Assembly: GCF_963678975.1 (NCBI RefSeq)
Contig: NC_089276.1
Span: 25,031,059-25,095,058, forward strand
Reading direction: 5' to 3'
DNA length: 64,000 nucleotides
From: Dysidea avara
Lineage: Eukaryota; Porifera; Demospongiae; Dictyoceratida; Dysideidae
In this document: positions 1 to 13,500 of the stretch, piece by piece
Layout of the letters: every line of letters starts with the position of its first letter
How positions within the stretch are numbered: the first letter of the stretch is position 1
Program-made: the position numbers and the translations under genes
Notes under the pieces: generated by a model
Databases searched by the model: none
Told to the model about the DNA's origin: nothing
Seen by the model: only the letters and a program-made list of their open reading frames with translations

Positions 1-146
1 TTGTTATAAATAGCAAATGGTAGGGATTGTTAGATTAATGTACTTAGTTTCACAAAATCGTTTAGTTTTAAAGTGCAATTGGTGAAACACTTTTGTGCGT
101 AGTATGCGCAGGAATTAAACTAGGTATCATGCAGTAATGCAGTAAT

Positions 147-264
147 ATCCTAGGGAGAAATGATGTGCAAGTCTTGTAAGAGTTTTGCACAGAAAATGTC
201 CCTTTTTTTGCAAGGTTCTTGCAAGCGATGCATGTGTAGCAAGCAAGTCATTTCTCCCTGGGAT
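147..264. repeat. Short foldback (MITE-like) element
   Basis: The two ends are inverted repeats of about 22 bases with three mismatches, built around AGGGAGAAATGA, enclosing about 70 bases. It codes for nothing. It lies in the non-coding stretch upstream of the first recognisable exon. No clear target-site duplication was seen, so its mobile nature is inferred. Confidence 0.55.
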
Positions 265-319
265 GTCACACTTCAAATTACATTATCCACATGATTTAGT
301 TCAACCCAGAAAAGGATGA

Positions 320-370
320 ACTTTTAGGTAGTTAGAAATGTCCCTTAGACATTTCTAACTACCTAAAAGT
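320..370. repeat. Perfect 23-bp inverted repeat with 5-base loop
   Basis: The arms 320-342 and 348-370 are exact reverse complements; the loop is CCTTA. As RNA this forms a 23-bp stem on either strand. It could be a minimal foldback element or a small-RNA precursor. The stem has no bulges and the loop is very short, which is unusual for an animal pre-miRNA. Confidence 0.8.
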
Positions 371-772
371 GTAGACACCGTGATGCATGCAAAACAATTG
401 TGAATTCATTTTCAACAATAGAAAATTATTTTATTGCAGTATTTTTTTGAAGTAGAGGATGCCAGGTATATACTGTTGATACAATGACAAAAAATTTAAC
501 CAGTGTTAAATAGTTATAGATTTTCATAAGGTCAGAAATTGATAGGTAAGTGCTAGTATAATGCTAGCAGCTCTGTAACATACACTACCATTTTAGTAGA
601 TCTGGTCCTTATTAGTCATTGTAAAATGGTCCACGGTACTGATCATGAACTGGGTAACTAAACTCACCTTTCATCTTTAATGAAAATACCTATATTCAGC
701 TCACTGCACTGCTGTTGTATAAGTAATGTACTTGTATGATATGCATGCACTACCTTTTTTCTTTATGTACAG

Positions 773-1567
773 CTGTAGAAGTGATAGCATGGAGTGTAAG
801 TGTTGCTGGGATTGGATCATTTGTTATCATCCTTGTGATTACAGCACTTTGTTTAAAGTAAGATGTCATATTGTGATGGAAAGAGATAAATTTTGGCAAA
901 AGTGAATCACTACAGTAACTACATACAATATACGTATTACATTCCTATTCTGTATGCCATGCAGACTTTTAAAGTTTGGCTTTGCTCAAAACTTTCATGG
1001 CCATATGTTTCATAATCATTTGAGACACAAGTCTGTTGTTGTAATTACATTCCAATTAACGATCACATGACACTATACCTACATCTGTTACTAATACAAC
1101 AGTATCAGTCACTTCAGTGACCAGAGCATTCAAAATACAGTAATGAAAATTGTCTGAGTGTATAATAGTAAATTGTATGTGTGGGGTATATATATTCTTA
1201 ATTTTATTTACTAACCAATTAAACTCCAATCTTTTAGGCCATACTGTTCTAAATCTGAAAGAAGGTTCCAAGAAGCAATTTCATTACATGTAAGTAATTT
1301 GAGTTAGCATGTTATGTTGCATGTCAGTTTAATGTTTAGAAAGTATTGTTGCTATTTTAATATGCCATTTATTGTCTTGACCAGAATTGTATTAAGTGTA
1401 GTATTATGCATGCTGTTCTTACACAGGAATTGAGAACTCATATATCTTCTATTCCAAGGCGCACAAATAGTGATGTGGAATCACTCAGTGTTACTAGTAC
1501 TGAGAGTAATGACAGTATATCAGCAGGAGAGTACATACAGATCAGAAGTAACCACTCAGTAAGATAA
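773..1567 (+). CDS. C-terminal exons of a single-pass transmembrane protein (partial)
   Basis: Three exons join in phase: 773-857, 1238-1289 and 1427-1567, with AG acceptors and GT donors and a TAA stop at 1565-1567. The first exon encodes a hydrophobic helix of about 22 residues, including the run GSFVIILVITALCL, followed by the basic residues of a cytoplasmic start (K, then SERR). The remaining tail of about 65 residues is polar and Ser/Thr-rich, with a GEYIQI segment that could be a tyrosine-based sorting or phosphorylation site. An AATAAA lies at 1600-1605. The N-terminal part is outside the window or not recognised between 1 and 772. The family is unknown; a type I receptor or adhesion protein is the natural guess but the ectodomain is not seen. 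Confidence 0.6.
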
Positions 1568-1906
1568 TTGTTTTCATTACCCCTCACTTAATACGGTTAA
1601 ATAAACTTAATCACCCAGTATGTTTGTAGGCATTGATCGATTTACATATTATCTTTTCTTCCGAGTGTGAATTTTTATCCATAATGTATCTTTGTAAATA
1701 CAAGTGCTCGTGTATGTATTTAATGTGTGTAATTATTTGAGGATTGAGTTTGGCTCAAACTGACACCAATACAGGCATTTCATGTTGTATACAAGTTGTG
1801 AAATAATATTATTAGTTTTTGGTCATAATTAAATTGTGTATATACAGTATTAGTTTGTGACCAAGGTACAAGCATTACAGTATCCACATTGATATTAAAA
1901 ATTCAA
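1568..1906. other. Intergenic gap between convergent genes
   Basis: This gap separates the stop of the membrane-protein gene (+) and the stop of aquaglyceroporin A (-). The AATAAA at 1600-1605 suits the plus-strand gene. Nothing else was recognised. Confidence 0.6.
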
Positions 1907-4900
1907 TCAGTAGTTCTGGGTGTGATGTAGTTCAATCAGTAGCACATAGGTCAGTCCACCAAGTATACCTCCTATGGATGGGGCAACGATTGGTATCCAG
2001 AACCAGTAGTTATGGTGACTATAGGGAAAGTACAAGCACTGCATGTATTTGATATAGTATATTGCTTTTAATTATTTAACATAGCTACATCAATGACAGT
2101 TTTTCTGCCATTCAGGGTTTAGTACAATACCACTTGCTCCTTGGGAAAGTGATTTGCAGTTACCTATGAAAGGAATAGTTGTTATTGCTTGACTGTATGC
2201 CTACAAAGTTACAAGTAGTATGTAGTAGAGATGTACCGATCTACTGATCTAGTATCGGATCTGTGCCAATCTCGACAATTTGAACAAAATTGGTAGAACC
2301 AATTTTCTGTTGAAGCCACCAATTCATGATACCGATCTTTCTTATTGCCTTTTCTTCAAACATACTAAACAACTTCTATCATTTCTCTGCTCCATTTATG
2401 AAATAAGCTAAGTATAGTGCCATTTGATTTCCTGGTGCTCACATGCATTAAAATATTTGTGGGTGCTGTCACTGCTGATTGTCTGGGTGGTGTAATTGGG
2501 GCCACACCACCATTGGTATTGACTCTAGTAACAATGTTGTGATCATCATTCAGCTAACAATGTACCAATTAGCTTAGTCTGAGATTATAAAATGCTATAA
2601 GAATTACCTGTACAAGATCAGTCATCATATTAGATAACTGATGTCAGATCGATACAATATCGGTAGGATCGGTAATAAATTTCCTAGATGGATCGGTATT
2701 GGTAAAGCTCAGAAAAGTCGAATCGGTACATCTCTAATATGTAGTACAACAACACTTTTGTATGGTTCAAAATTGGTGCCTGTACAAGGGTGCTTAATTA
2801 CCAAAACATATCCGCAAAAAAATCAAACTAGCGTAATACAAAACTAAGCACAAGTTATAGCAACAGATACAGTAATGGTATAAAAACAACTACAGTAGCT
2901 GACAACTTACCATGGAAATACTATATACAATAGGCAGGACAAAATGTTGGAGGACTGAGGGTCAAAACAATATGGAACAGAATATCTTGTCACAAGAAAC
3001 ATGTGTAAGCATGAGAGTTACAGAATGAGCACGGGTGGAGAATGTGTTAAAAGTACAAGATTTGCAAAGAACTATGTTGGATGTCACACATCATAGATAA
3101 TTTCATTGAGAGAAAAGTGCAGCTCACACAATCAACCATCTAAAGATTTAGTAGAAGAGACCAGTGACTCCAACATGCCCATCGCAGTAACTTTCCAAGA
3201 TAGCACTGACATGACAGTCAAAGTCAAGTTGTTAGCTTACACTTGTTCAAGATCCTTCCATATAGCCACACGATATACTGTAGTATGCTAAAAGTCACTT
3301 GTCATTGACAAGCTGAAGCGATGTCTAACAGTAAAAAAAAAGCCTTTATATTGCATTTATAATCTCACTTCACAAAAATTAAGGATTGTGAGTTGCCATG
3401 AATACAACTATTATTTTTGAAACTCGGGTATAATTAAGTATAAAACCTTCACCACCCAAGCACACTTTTTTATGTGACCAGATCTGCAGAAACCTGAGAA
3501 CAATATAAAGCATTGTTTACATGAGTAAAATACACACACGTATCATCAAAAATTTCCTTAAATTGTAAACTGTAAAGAAAGTAACTAAGTAGATTGTAAT
3601 CAAAGGCAGGTTTCCACAGATCAGGTAACATATACATAGCTATATAATAATTGCCTACGTCAATATGCACTCTTATGATAACTTCATTTTGCATCTTGTT
3701 TCACTTGTTCTATGCTCTGTGTGGACTAACACAGTGCAATAATCAACATATCATGATCAGGAACATACTCTTATTTTCATGTGATGATTGACTTGTAATA
3801 TATTTTGGTGCAGTAACAGACAATTATACTTACGTAAAAACCTGTGTACCCCATCCAGCACAGAAAGTGAACAGTCTTGGAGAGAAGTCTCGAGCAGGAT
3901 TAATTGCATAGCCACAGTTATAACCATACGTCGCTCCAATAGCAACTACCAGTAGTCCAATCATGAATGGTTTTAGACCATGCTTTGGTTCTGTGTTACA
4001 ACCATCACAAATTGCAACTACACCAAGAACCAACAAGAATGTTCCCAATACCTACAATGATGTATACACTTGATTCTATTTCTGTGATATTACCTGTACA
4101 TGCACATCAATACAATATCAGAGACTGCTCCATTTGGTTTTTAATTACATACACTGTAATATTTAATTGCAACTTCAAAAATGATGACTAGGTGCTATTG
4201 TGGTCAGTAGCCTACTTATATATTGTATTTCATGGTGGAGCTTGTGGGATTTGCTGCATTTGCAATAAAAGTGTGCTTATGCCCATTCCCATTTAAAAGG
4301 GACCAAATAGCTGTGTATACCGTATACATACAAAATTTTGAGGTAAGTAATTTTCACATATTAACAATTTTAAGGATTTTTGCTGTTATATTTTTGATCA
4401 CTTGTTATTTACTTAGATTGCCTCCTATATAGGTATGAGCCAATCCTAATATTTTTTCGAGGATGAAAATTTTGCAGACAGTCAAGTAACCACAAAATAA
4501 TTGTACATATATGGTATACAAATGTCTGTGGTCTCTACACTATTTCATTTACAGCTACTACTGTATATACATATACATGGCACTTAAATATATTTAATCG
4601 TGGGTTTTAATTAGCACATGGCTTAAGTCATTATACAGTTACATAAAGATTGATGATACTCAATAATAGTGTAATGTCACAAACAGAAAGATAGCATCAC
4701 TGGACAATTGACATGCATACAAAATTTGAAAAGAGTCAGGGATGGTGTCGAAAACCACCCCTCCCCAACCTAAATCTGCCTCTGTTTACAAGTACTGATA
4801 CTACATGACTAACCTGATCAAAGAATCCTGTAACATTAGATACAAATTCTTGTGGATAGGTAGCCCAAATTCCAGCAGTTGCAATAGATCGATGTCCAGT

Positions 4901-6589
4901 GTCGGTAAAATTTTCAAAGCGTTCAAGAGCATCTGTAACACCATGAGTGCATTAATAATGCAACAGTGTATATAATTACATGAAAGTTTCACATTAATTA
5001 ACACACAATTATCATGGACCATAAACAGTTCATCACATAAATACATTACAAGCATATATCTCCAAGAGAACAATCATACATAGTTTGGGGGCAGAGAACA
5101 GTACTCCAAAGTGGGTAGACAAGTAATATGGGTTGGTTGTCATTTAGGTTTAAATCATTGTACAAGTAGATATAAGGCATTTATAAATTTAAGAACTTCG
5201 ACCTCATGCACTCCCTAAGGTAGAATTCAATATGTTCCTGGTGACAGTAAAGTATAGCCCTAGGTGTAATTGTAACTTACCATAATATATTCCAAACACA
5301 ATAGCTGAAGAAAGAAAAGCAGCTAAATACTGTGCGATCCAGTAGCCAATAATCTTTTTCCATGATAACCGTCTTAAGACCACTGCAATACACAGGAAAT
5401 TTTTATAATCATTGATACAATTGTAAATAAAACCATACCCATTGCTAGGGTAACGGCTGGATTCATGTGAGCTCCAGAAATACCCATTGCCATGTAGCAT
5501 CCAAAAGTTACACCAAAGCCCCAACTGAGATTAATGGATAGCCAATCTCCAAATTTGTTTTGACTTAGCAACACCTGAGCGACTGAACCAGTTCCAAATA
5601 TCTGCATTATAGAAAGTATAAACCAGGAGTCATAAGCGCTACATGCAAGGCACACTGCAAAAGGGATCCTGCATAAACTGATAGTAAAATAATATTGTGT
5701 GTATCTTGATAATACTGTTGTACCTTGAATAACAATAACGACTCCTATTTTACTCTTAACCACATATAATATATGGCAAAAAGATTAACCATACTTTAGA
5801 ATTCCCACTAAAATTCATAACTAACCATTCCCACTGAAACCATACTTCAAGGAGTTTACTGGAATTGCATGGAAGCTACTTACATGTGTTTCTTGTGCAA
5901 TTACTACCATACAGACCATTAAGGTGTTGCTACAAGTGCTATATGTGCTCAAAGGTCAACAGAAGGCGTAAAAACAACAAAAAGTGTTAAAACTTAGCAA
6001 CAATAGAAGCCATGGTCCATGTGTTGTTTTATTACCAGCACATTACAGTGGAACCTCTCTTATCCAGGCAGTCTTGGTACATACTACTACCCCGTATCTC
6101 AGAAATGTCTGTAACTGGCCAGTTGCATTATAAACAGAGTCTGAAATCTTAGTGCCAGTTATATCACAGTAGCTAGTCACAGAATATACTGACATCCACC
6201 TTCAGCTTCATGTCAATAGACTGTGATATACAAGTAGATTATTGATGATCTCGGCTGGGATCAATCTACTCATCAATCCACCATGTACTTGTGAAAAGAT
6301 GTACGGGACAACATATCAGAAAGTTTTATAGTGTACGTAATCAGACATCTGATACAATAATATTATGAAGCAATTTATCAATGTTTTGATGCTCTTAATT
6401 GAACAGTCACTCAACACTAACCATCAAAACAAATGTAGCTAAAAACTCTGCTATGTAGTCTTTTCCAGCATAATAGATGGCTTGCTTCCACAACTCTCTT
6501 ATCTTTATTAGCAATGATGAATTTGTTGGCTCCTTAGATGCATTAGTTGATGCAATTTGTTCAAGCAAATAGTCAGAATCCGATGACAT
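1907..6589 (-). CDS. Aquaglyceroporin A (AQP3/7/9/10 type), 6 exons, 293 aa
   Basis: Membrane channel for water and glycerol-like solutes. Minus-strand exons in order: 6589-6422, 5601-5439, 5382-5281, 4932-4814, 4051-3834, 2018-1907; all phases close and the product is 293 residues with ATG at 6589-6587 and TGA at 1909-1907. Both pore motifs are present: NPA in GAHMNPAVT (about residue 103) and NPARD (235-239), the Asp after NPAR marking the glyceroporin branch. The residues aligning with GlpF Gly191 and Phe200 are Gly223 and Tyr232, as in vertebrate AQP3, which suggests a wide selectivity filter. The conserved FATYP-like loop appears as WATYP (exon 4). The N-terminus is 35-40 polar residues. 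It is a tandem duplicate of the gene at 10586-18408, with the same intron positions and phases. The large last intron (2019-3833) holds a hAT-like element; introns otherwise show no features. Confidence 0.92.
2226..2736. mobile_element. hAT-like non-autonomous element with 8-bp target duplication
   Basis: Terminal inverted repeats TAGAGATGTACCGAT and its complement bound 511 bases. The flanks GTATGTAG (2218-2225) and ATATGTAG (2737-2744) match at 7 of 8 bases, as expected for an old 8-bp hAT target duplication. The internal text, including GGGGCCACACCACCAT, recurs in the element at 33245-33774. No transposase is encoded. It sits in the last intron of aquaglyceroporin A. Confidence 0.75.
2745..3833. 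other. Intron sequence of aquaglyceroporin A without recognised features
   Basis: AT-rich; the short open frames here have no family signature, no splice context and no compositional bias. I see nothing functional. Confidence 0.5.
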
Positions 6590-6704
6590 TACAGCAACCT
6601 GTTAAACATATTGTAAGGTACGCATATATCAAACCAAAACCTTAGAATTAACCTAGTCCTTAGCTATTATACAAAATGATAGAACTTCACATCACCACAA
6701 GCTA

Positions 6705-6910
6705 CAGTGGAACCTCAGTTATCCGAACCCCTTGGGACCAGATTCACCAGAAGTCTGAAAAGTTCATATCTCTGAAACCGTGTATAAATAACCATAAAAT
6801 AGCATAAAAAGAACATTATAAAATATCAGTATTATCAAAATAGAAGTCACTACTCTAATAAAGCAGTTGGTTAACTGACAATCCAGGTCCAGATAACTGA
6901 GGTTCCACTG
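6705..6910. mobile_element. mariner/pogo-type MITE with TA duplication
   Basis: Inverted ends begin CAGTGGAACCTCAGTTATC on both sides and the 206-base unit is flanked by TA (6703-6704 and 6911-6912), the usual Tc1/mariner/pogo target. It has no coding capacity. A second copy lies at 21386-21583 and a single end at about 6046. It is upstream of aquaglyceroporin A. Confidence 0.8.
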
Positions 6911-6912
6911 TA

Positions 6913-7745
6913 TATGTATTTCTGAGGCCAGCACATAAACTATAGAGGCTTTCTGTTTGACGTCACACTAAATGCTTTCCGTATAATTACAGGTTATCTT
7001 CGTGAATGCGCGAGGCAAGAGTGAGTTACAAGCCAAAGAAAGCTGGCAAAAATAAGAAAGTTGTGATGCAATTGTTATGCATAGTAATATTGTGGAAGAA
7101 ACAGGGCCGTTCCAGCTGTTCGTTAGCTTGTACAGCCCAGTACCACTTTTGAATTGGTTAAGTAACTCACTCAGTATAGTGAGTCTTTCTTCAATTGAGC
7201 ACAATCGCAAAAATGGGTCCCATTCATTTATGCCTAAAAAACATGGCGTCTAGTAACCGTTACTAACTCAAACATGCTACGATGACGTAAATGGATAACC
7301 TCTATATAGCTCTGCAAGTCACAGTATAGATAAGGGTGTAGACACACATCTATGCTTGTGTTCACCTTGTAGGCTGTTGTGACTTTTTAATTATTATTGT
7401 TCAACTATCCCCCTAGGGACCCAACAAACTAGCCTGCAGCTGCAGTACCTGAACCTGAAAACAGAATGCCAGACCAGGTGGTGACTTGAGCCACAGACAG
7501 CTTTCGTAGCTAGTTGTTCGTTCAGATTTCGTTGCATGTGTCGCTCCCATGTGTGTTCAACTACGTCTAACCTTCAGAAATTCATACAACTAGGAGCACA
7601 CCCACGAAGATACCGCTCTTCACTTAACTTGCCACCCTGCGACGTTGCACCTTCAGATCGATCTGTAGATTACTAAGCGAATTACTAAGAGTCTCAGTCG
7701 CTGCAACCTTCCTGGTCATATGATGGGTTGGTCATTCGGATTCAG
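6913..7745. other. Intergenic sequence upstream of aquaglyceroporin A
   Basis: Unique-looking sequence of slightly higher GC content than its surroundings. It may hold regulatory sites but no coding or RNA gene was recognised. Confidence 0.4.
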
Positions 7746-7754
7746 GTTTCAACT

Positions 7755-7808
7755 TAGTCTGGCGCCGCCCGCCCCTTTTTGTGAAGGGGTGGGCGGCGCC
7801 AGACTATA
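7755..7808. mobile_element. 54-bp GC-rich foldback with 9-bp direct repeats
   Basis: Arms of 21 bases (7755-7775 and 7786-7806, one mismatch, core GGCGCCGCCCGCCCC) fold into a hairpin with a 10-base loop. The unit is flanked by exact direct repeats GTTTCAACT at 7746-7754 and 7809-7817, which look like a target-site duplication. A related GC-rich string, GCTCCGCTCGCCCCCAAGAG, lies just downstream near 7869. Confidence 0.65.
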
Positions 7809-7817
7809 GTTTCAACT

Positions 7818-9713
7818 ACAAAGCCATTCAATGTTGTTTCCAAATTGGAACGTGATACCATTTGACTGGCTCCGCTCGCCCCCAAGAGTGGGCGGTGCGA
7901 AATTTAAGAATCACTATAACTGTATAATAGTGCCTAGTAGGCATGAATAGGCTAACAAAAATTCCTAGAACATTGCCCCAAATGCCCCATCCTGGATCCG
8001 CCATTGCATTATTGCTGTCAATATTCATTATTTATCCTGTGACTACATAGGCAGCATAGCAGTAACTAGTTTAGCATTCAGAAAGCCCATTAAGCTAGCT
8101 TTTGTTCTTTTCTACTCTATTCTTACCTGTAAGATACTATAATGGATAATGAACCGTCCACCCACATATATTTTTAAGGTCAATGAAATGGGAAACAAGG
8201 AATTTTGTTGGAGTGGCCTTATATATAGGTTCCCTGGGCTAGTGGTGAAGCACCTCGTATCCAGTTCCGAACTGGTAGACTTGATAATAATAAAAATACA
8301 TGATATAATAATAAAATAATGATCTACCCGAGGATCTAGCTACCACATTTGTTAGCCAGCTACAACGTCCAGTCTGTAAGTATCATAATCCAGGGGAAAA
8401 GGATAGTTAGCTCTTTCTTATTCAAATTCCACATCGTTTTCAAGATGTTGACTGATCACTGCCTGCCGGTGAGTCTGGCAGTCACCCCGGCCTTGAATAA
8501 TGACGAGTTATTACTCTTGCTATACTTAAACATCCAGTCTACTGGAAGCACTCAATGCTACTGAATTGTATTAAAAGAACAAAGTTTAGATGATTACATT
8601 ACTATTATACATAATAATAGCTATAGTAATGGCACACTTAGAACCTAAAAATGCATGTAGCAAAGCCAACAAACTGACATGCTAGCTAAGCGGATCAACA
8701 CATTTAAGTTGCAATTTAAAAGTAATGCAGAAATGGGTGATGCCAAAATAGTCTAATTATACAACACCTGAAATGATTTCATTAAAAACATCAATCTGGT
8801 GCCTGCCAGTGAGTTGAAGTTGAACCTCTTCAACCTGACTTGTGCATGGACAGCTATTTTACCATTATCAAATATTTGCCATATCACCTGCTAAACAGTA
8901 TACAGTTTTTTTTCTAGCTTAATGCTTGTATTCAAATGACTCTATAGCTAAAACTCTAGTGAAATTTCAAGCATCAATAACAAGGCACTGTATGTTGTGT
9001 ATTGCATGCATCTGGAGGTTAACCGTAGCTATATTGCTGCAAAGTGCAAACCCCTCGCTATATATCAGAGATAAATATAAACTGATGTGATCAAGGATGT
9101 GATTTCCTAATGTAGATACACGATCTTTTAAAATTAATTCCAAATTTCAGAAGGAGATGGAATATATAGCTATCTGGCATACAGATGAGTTGACCAAGTG
9201 ATTCTAATGTTCTTCCCTTTAAATCTTTGCAACACAGATTGATATTGCTAGCTGGGTGTTGCACTATTTGCATCAATTTAAGTGACACTATCTATAGTAA
9301 GAAGTTATATCAACATGCAAATTACAGTATAAACTATTCATGGGATTTTCTATAATTAAATTTGTGATGAAAAAGTTTATGTCCTATGAAGTACCCATGG
9401 TACTTTAATTCCAACAAAATTTCTTTCAATAATTGCATATTCATCTGATATTCATTGATTGATGACATTTATTTTCATTATTACAGTATATTGTCATACT
9501 TCACAGCACTAAAAAGCTTCTTCATTTGTGGTAATGGGTAATGATTATTCACGTGTAACTTGTGTTTCATAGGTATACATGTTGCTGTCAGACTTTCAGT
9601 GCTGGTCATTGTAAAGCTTTAATAACAATAACAATATATTTCATAGTGAATTCATGGCAAAATTAGCTACTACCATAATAGACGTATGCTAATAAATTTA
9701 CAAATATCTTTCA
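7818..9713. other. Intergenic sequence between the two aquaglyceroporin genes
   Basis: Non-coding. Contains TTGGAGTGGCCTTA near 8209, the terminal sequence of the element found complete at 23015-23504. No gene was recognised. Confidence 0.45.
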
Positions 9714-9721
9714 GCTTCTAG

Positions 9722-10099
9722 GAGGGGTGGGCAATATTTCAATAAGATCGATAAATTCAATATTTTACTGAAATTGATGCAAAATGATATCGAGATACAC
9801 TGTAACAAGCACAATGTGTTATGGTTGCTGTTACCTTGGTAAGTATGATGCAACATCTTGTACAAAAAACATCTTGGGTACAGCTTAGGCATACAATACT
9901 AGGTATTGACAACCAGCTACTATACTATACAATAATATCAAAATTCTTGGAATTTGAAAACAAATTGGACAGGCGGGTCAGTTGATATGGACCAGTTATA
10001 CATGAGTTATTCAAGTGACATATTGCAATATTAGTAGTTATCAAGATAACGTACCAAAAAATTATCGATATTTCTTTTTGAAGGTATCGCCCACCCCTA
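9722..10099. mobile_element. hAT MITE with exact 8-bp target duplication
   Basis: The ends are GAGGGGTGGGCAATA and, inverted, TAGGGGTGGGCGATA, the classical hAT terminus. The direct repeats GCTTCTAG at 9714-9721 and 10100-10107 are identical. The 378-base unit has no coding capacity and must have been moved by a transposase encoded elsewhere. Confidence 0.85.
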
Positions 10100-10585
10100 G
10101 CTTCTAGTGTTCACACATAGCTATATAGATCATGTAAAGGGTCCATGCATGGTACAAACAATGTGCATGTTACAGGGACTGAACCCTCTTCAAACCATGC
10201 AAGTATATGTTGATGTGAGCCGACATCCATATGTTGAATGAACCAGGCAATCTATAGCATTACTATTATTGACCATCTTTAGAGTACAAAATAACTTTCT
10301 GTATGTACATGGAATCCTGGGACAACATACGACCAGTACTTACATTAGAATCAAGCAATCAAAGAGTGCTCAAAAGAGGCAGACAAGTGCCTTAGAAAGC
10401 TAACTGGTAACCAAGCTATATTTTAATCAATTAAAAACCTTAATTGTAGTAGCAGATGGTTCTACAGGAGTACTGATAGTGACTACCTGTGCACAATAAA
10501 ATTCAAATACAAAACGCTATGCATGTGGTAAACACTATTATCAGAACTCAACCAAATACTAGTGGCTATTAATAGTATCAAGTGG

Positions 10586-13500
10586 TTAAGCTTGATGCAC
10601 GTGATGCAGTTCAATCAGTAGCACATAGGTCAGTCCACCAAGTATACCTCCTATGTACGGGGCAACGATTGGTATCCAGAACCAGTAGTTATGGTAACTG
10701 TAAAGAAAAAAGTCCAATGTATCAATAAACCTTTGATACACTAAAATATATTACATACAATTGACATAATAATTATCAAAAAGCATTGTGAACATCAAGT
10801 TTTAATAAAATTTCAGATTGTAACTGTTTTTCATGTACACAATGTCTGCTGTATATTAACAACAGTATTAATATACTGTACTTTGCATGGAAGGATCAAA
10901 GTGCCACCGCATACTGTAATTACATTACCAATTAGCCACCAAACTGTACTACAGTACATTTATGCACATAATTGGGCAAATACAGTACAGTTATGCAGAA
11001 TGGTTATTGCCAGGAATGTTACAAAGACAACCCCACTCAGGCAGCACAATTGATCATTGTAACAGACTAATCCTACCAGTTGGTTCTACAACTAGAAATA
11101 GATTACATGGATACTTACTGAGATCACCAAAAATTGAACTGGTTTGGGAATGTGAGATGAATACTCCAAGCAAGAAGACAAAAAAGCACATACGTATGTT
11201 TTTGTGTACGAAAAATACAGCACTCAGGGGTGTCATACAGCACTCAGCTTCATCTTGTGCTGTATTATCCTCTTGATATGCCCCCTTGTGCTGTATTTTC
11301 CATACACAAATACGGTGGTGCTTTAACTATAAGTTAATTACAGATTTTAACAAAACAATTTAAGTTACGTTTTATGGAAGCCACATAGCTGAACTGCAGT
11401 GCCAGCTGTGTGGGATATACACTGATTAATATATTCTTGACAGAAAGATATCAGATGTAGCAAATGATGGGTCCTCCTTTGCAACATTGGATTTCCTGGT
11501 CATCTCTGGCATGTTTACAAACTCAAATTGTTTCATTTCAGACAACAAAAATTAGTCTAAATGTTTAATTTACATTGTTATTTTAAAATGTCACACATTT
11601 GCACATGTGATATTTTTTCATTATAGCATGGGTAAAATATTTATTTACCTGCATTTAAGGCAGGCTCAAATAAATGCCAGCTTCTAAATGAAGGCGAGGG
11701 GTGCTAAAATTATTTTACGAGATTTCCCATAAACTAGAGCAAGGCTAAATACAACTAATGAAAGTCATGACTTGTCCACCTGAAGTCAACAGTGGCTGTG
11801 CTGATTAGCTATCATGCTAAATGCGCTTTATTTTCTAAATTAATTGCAGAGACATTTCTTGTACTATTCTTCGTTTGTAACACAGTGTACCAGGCAGAAC
11901 ATACAGAAAACAAAGCATAATAGCCACTTCACTTTTCAGTAATTGATTGTTAAAGCATGCATTTAGACACAAATTTTATTTTAAGGCCATTCTTTTGATG
12001 TGCTATGCACAGGTTCATTAGTTGTAATTGTGATAATCATTAAAGTTTAAAAGAAAACAAGTAGAAGGAAATATTAGGAATTTTCAGTCGGATTAGGGAT
12101 CAAACAAAAAAAGTTGTGAAACTTGCAAGAGAGTTATCCTGCAGATAATCCTTGTACATACTTCAGTACATTACTTTATTATAGCATTTATGATATTTGG
12201 GTTCATTTCCATGCCATTTATGTGTACAATTTTTTTAAATTCAAGGTATTACAGCAATAACCAATTCAAAAAATACAAATATACTTACGTAAAGACTTTT
12301 GTACCCCATCCAGCACAAAGTGTGAACAATCTCGGAGAGAAGTCTCGAGCAGGGTTAACTGCATAACCACAGTTATAACCATAAGTTGCTCCAATAGCAA
12401 CCAGTAGTAATCCAATCATGAGTGGCTTTAGACCATGTTTTGGTTCTGTGTTACGACCATCACAGATTGCAACTATTCCGAGCACCAGCAAGAATGTTCC
12501 AAAAACCTACATAAATATGCATTTGTATACCTGATTGTTATTATTATTATTCATTTGCAAAAATGTAATACAGTAGCTACTCTAATGGAGTGAGTTGTAT
12601 CACTGCATGTAATAATAGTTGCAAAGAATCTCTGAAGCTTGTACACTATATAAGAGCATTAACAAGTACACATAGCAAAGGTATTTTTCTGGGAATGCAG
12701 TATATGCATGTATAATTAACCAACAACACATCTTTTATACCAATATAATTATACTAACTGTTGAGTGTCCTGTTGGGAAGGTGGTCTGATTTTAGGGCCT
12801 AAATACTGTATATAATGGACCATGAAAAAGTATTAAGGTTGATGAGTTCCTGATCTTAACTAATACATGTACTGTAACACTATGTGATAAACCTGATCAA
12901 AAAATCCTGTAACATTGGATACGTGCTCTTGTGGATAGGTAGCCCAAATTCCAGCAGTTGAAATAGATCGATGTCCACTTTCAGTAACATTTTCAAAGTG
13001 TTCAAGAGCATCTAGAACAGTAATCATATATGCATTAGCTAGAAAAATTAAAGATTTAAAGAACAAGAATGGAGAATTTGATCACTTTGACTAAATGTTC
13101 ATTATTATTGCTGGCACAAAAAGGTATTAACATTACATACAACAAAAATTATTGTTCATGTGCAGGTACACAATCTATATAGATCAAATGTTTCTCAGCT
13201 ACTGTGTAAAACAATTCAGCTTAAAATTATGTATGCAGTAGACAAAAATTGATTAATATCACACTGTAGTGCATGTGCGATACTATAGCACAACTTACCA
13301 TAATATATTCCAAACACAACAGCTGAAGAAATAAAAGCTGCCAAATATTGTGCAATCCAGTAGCCAAGAATCTTTTTCCATGATAGCTTTCTAATGACCA
13401 CTGTAACACACAACATACAAAGGTGCAATAGTTCATTGATTAACCTATTTACAGGTATAAATACTTACCCATTGCTAGGGTAACAGCTGGATTCATGTGA

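Noticed and set aside
8228..8275. tRNA-like string near CTAGTGGTGAAGCACC and CAGTTCCGAACTGG
   Set aside because: No cloverleaf and no proper B box, so not called.
10962..11276. Open frame of 104 codons (+)
   Set aside because: Lies within an intron of aquaglyceroporin B on the opposite strand, low-information sequence, no splice partners.
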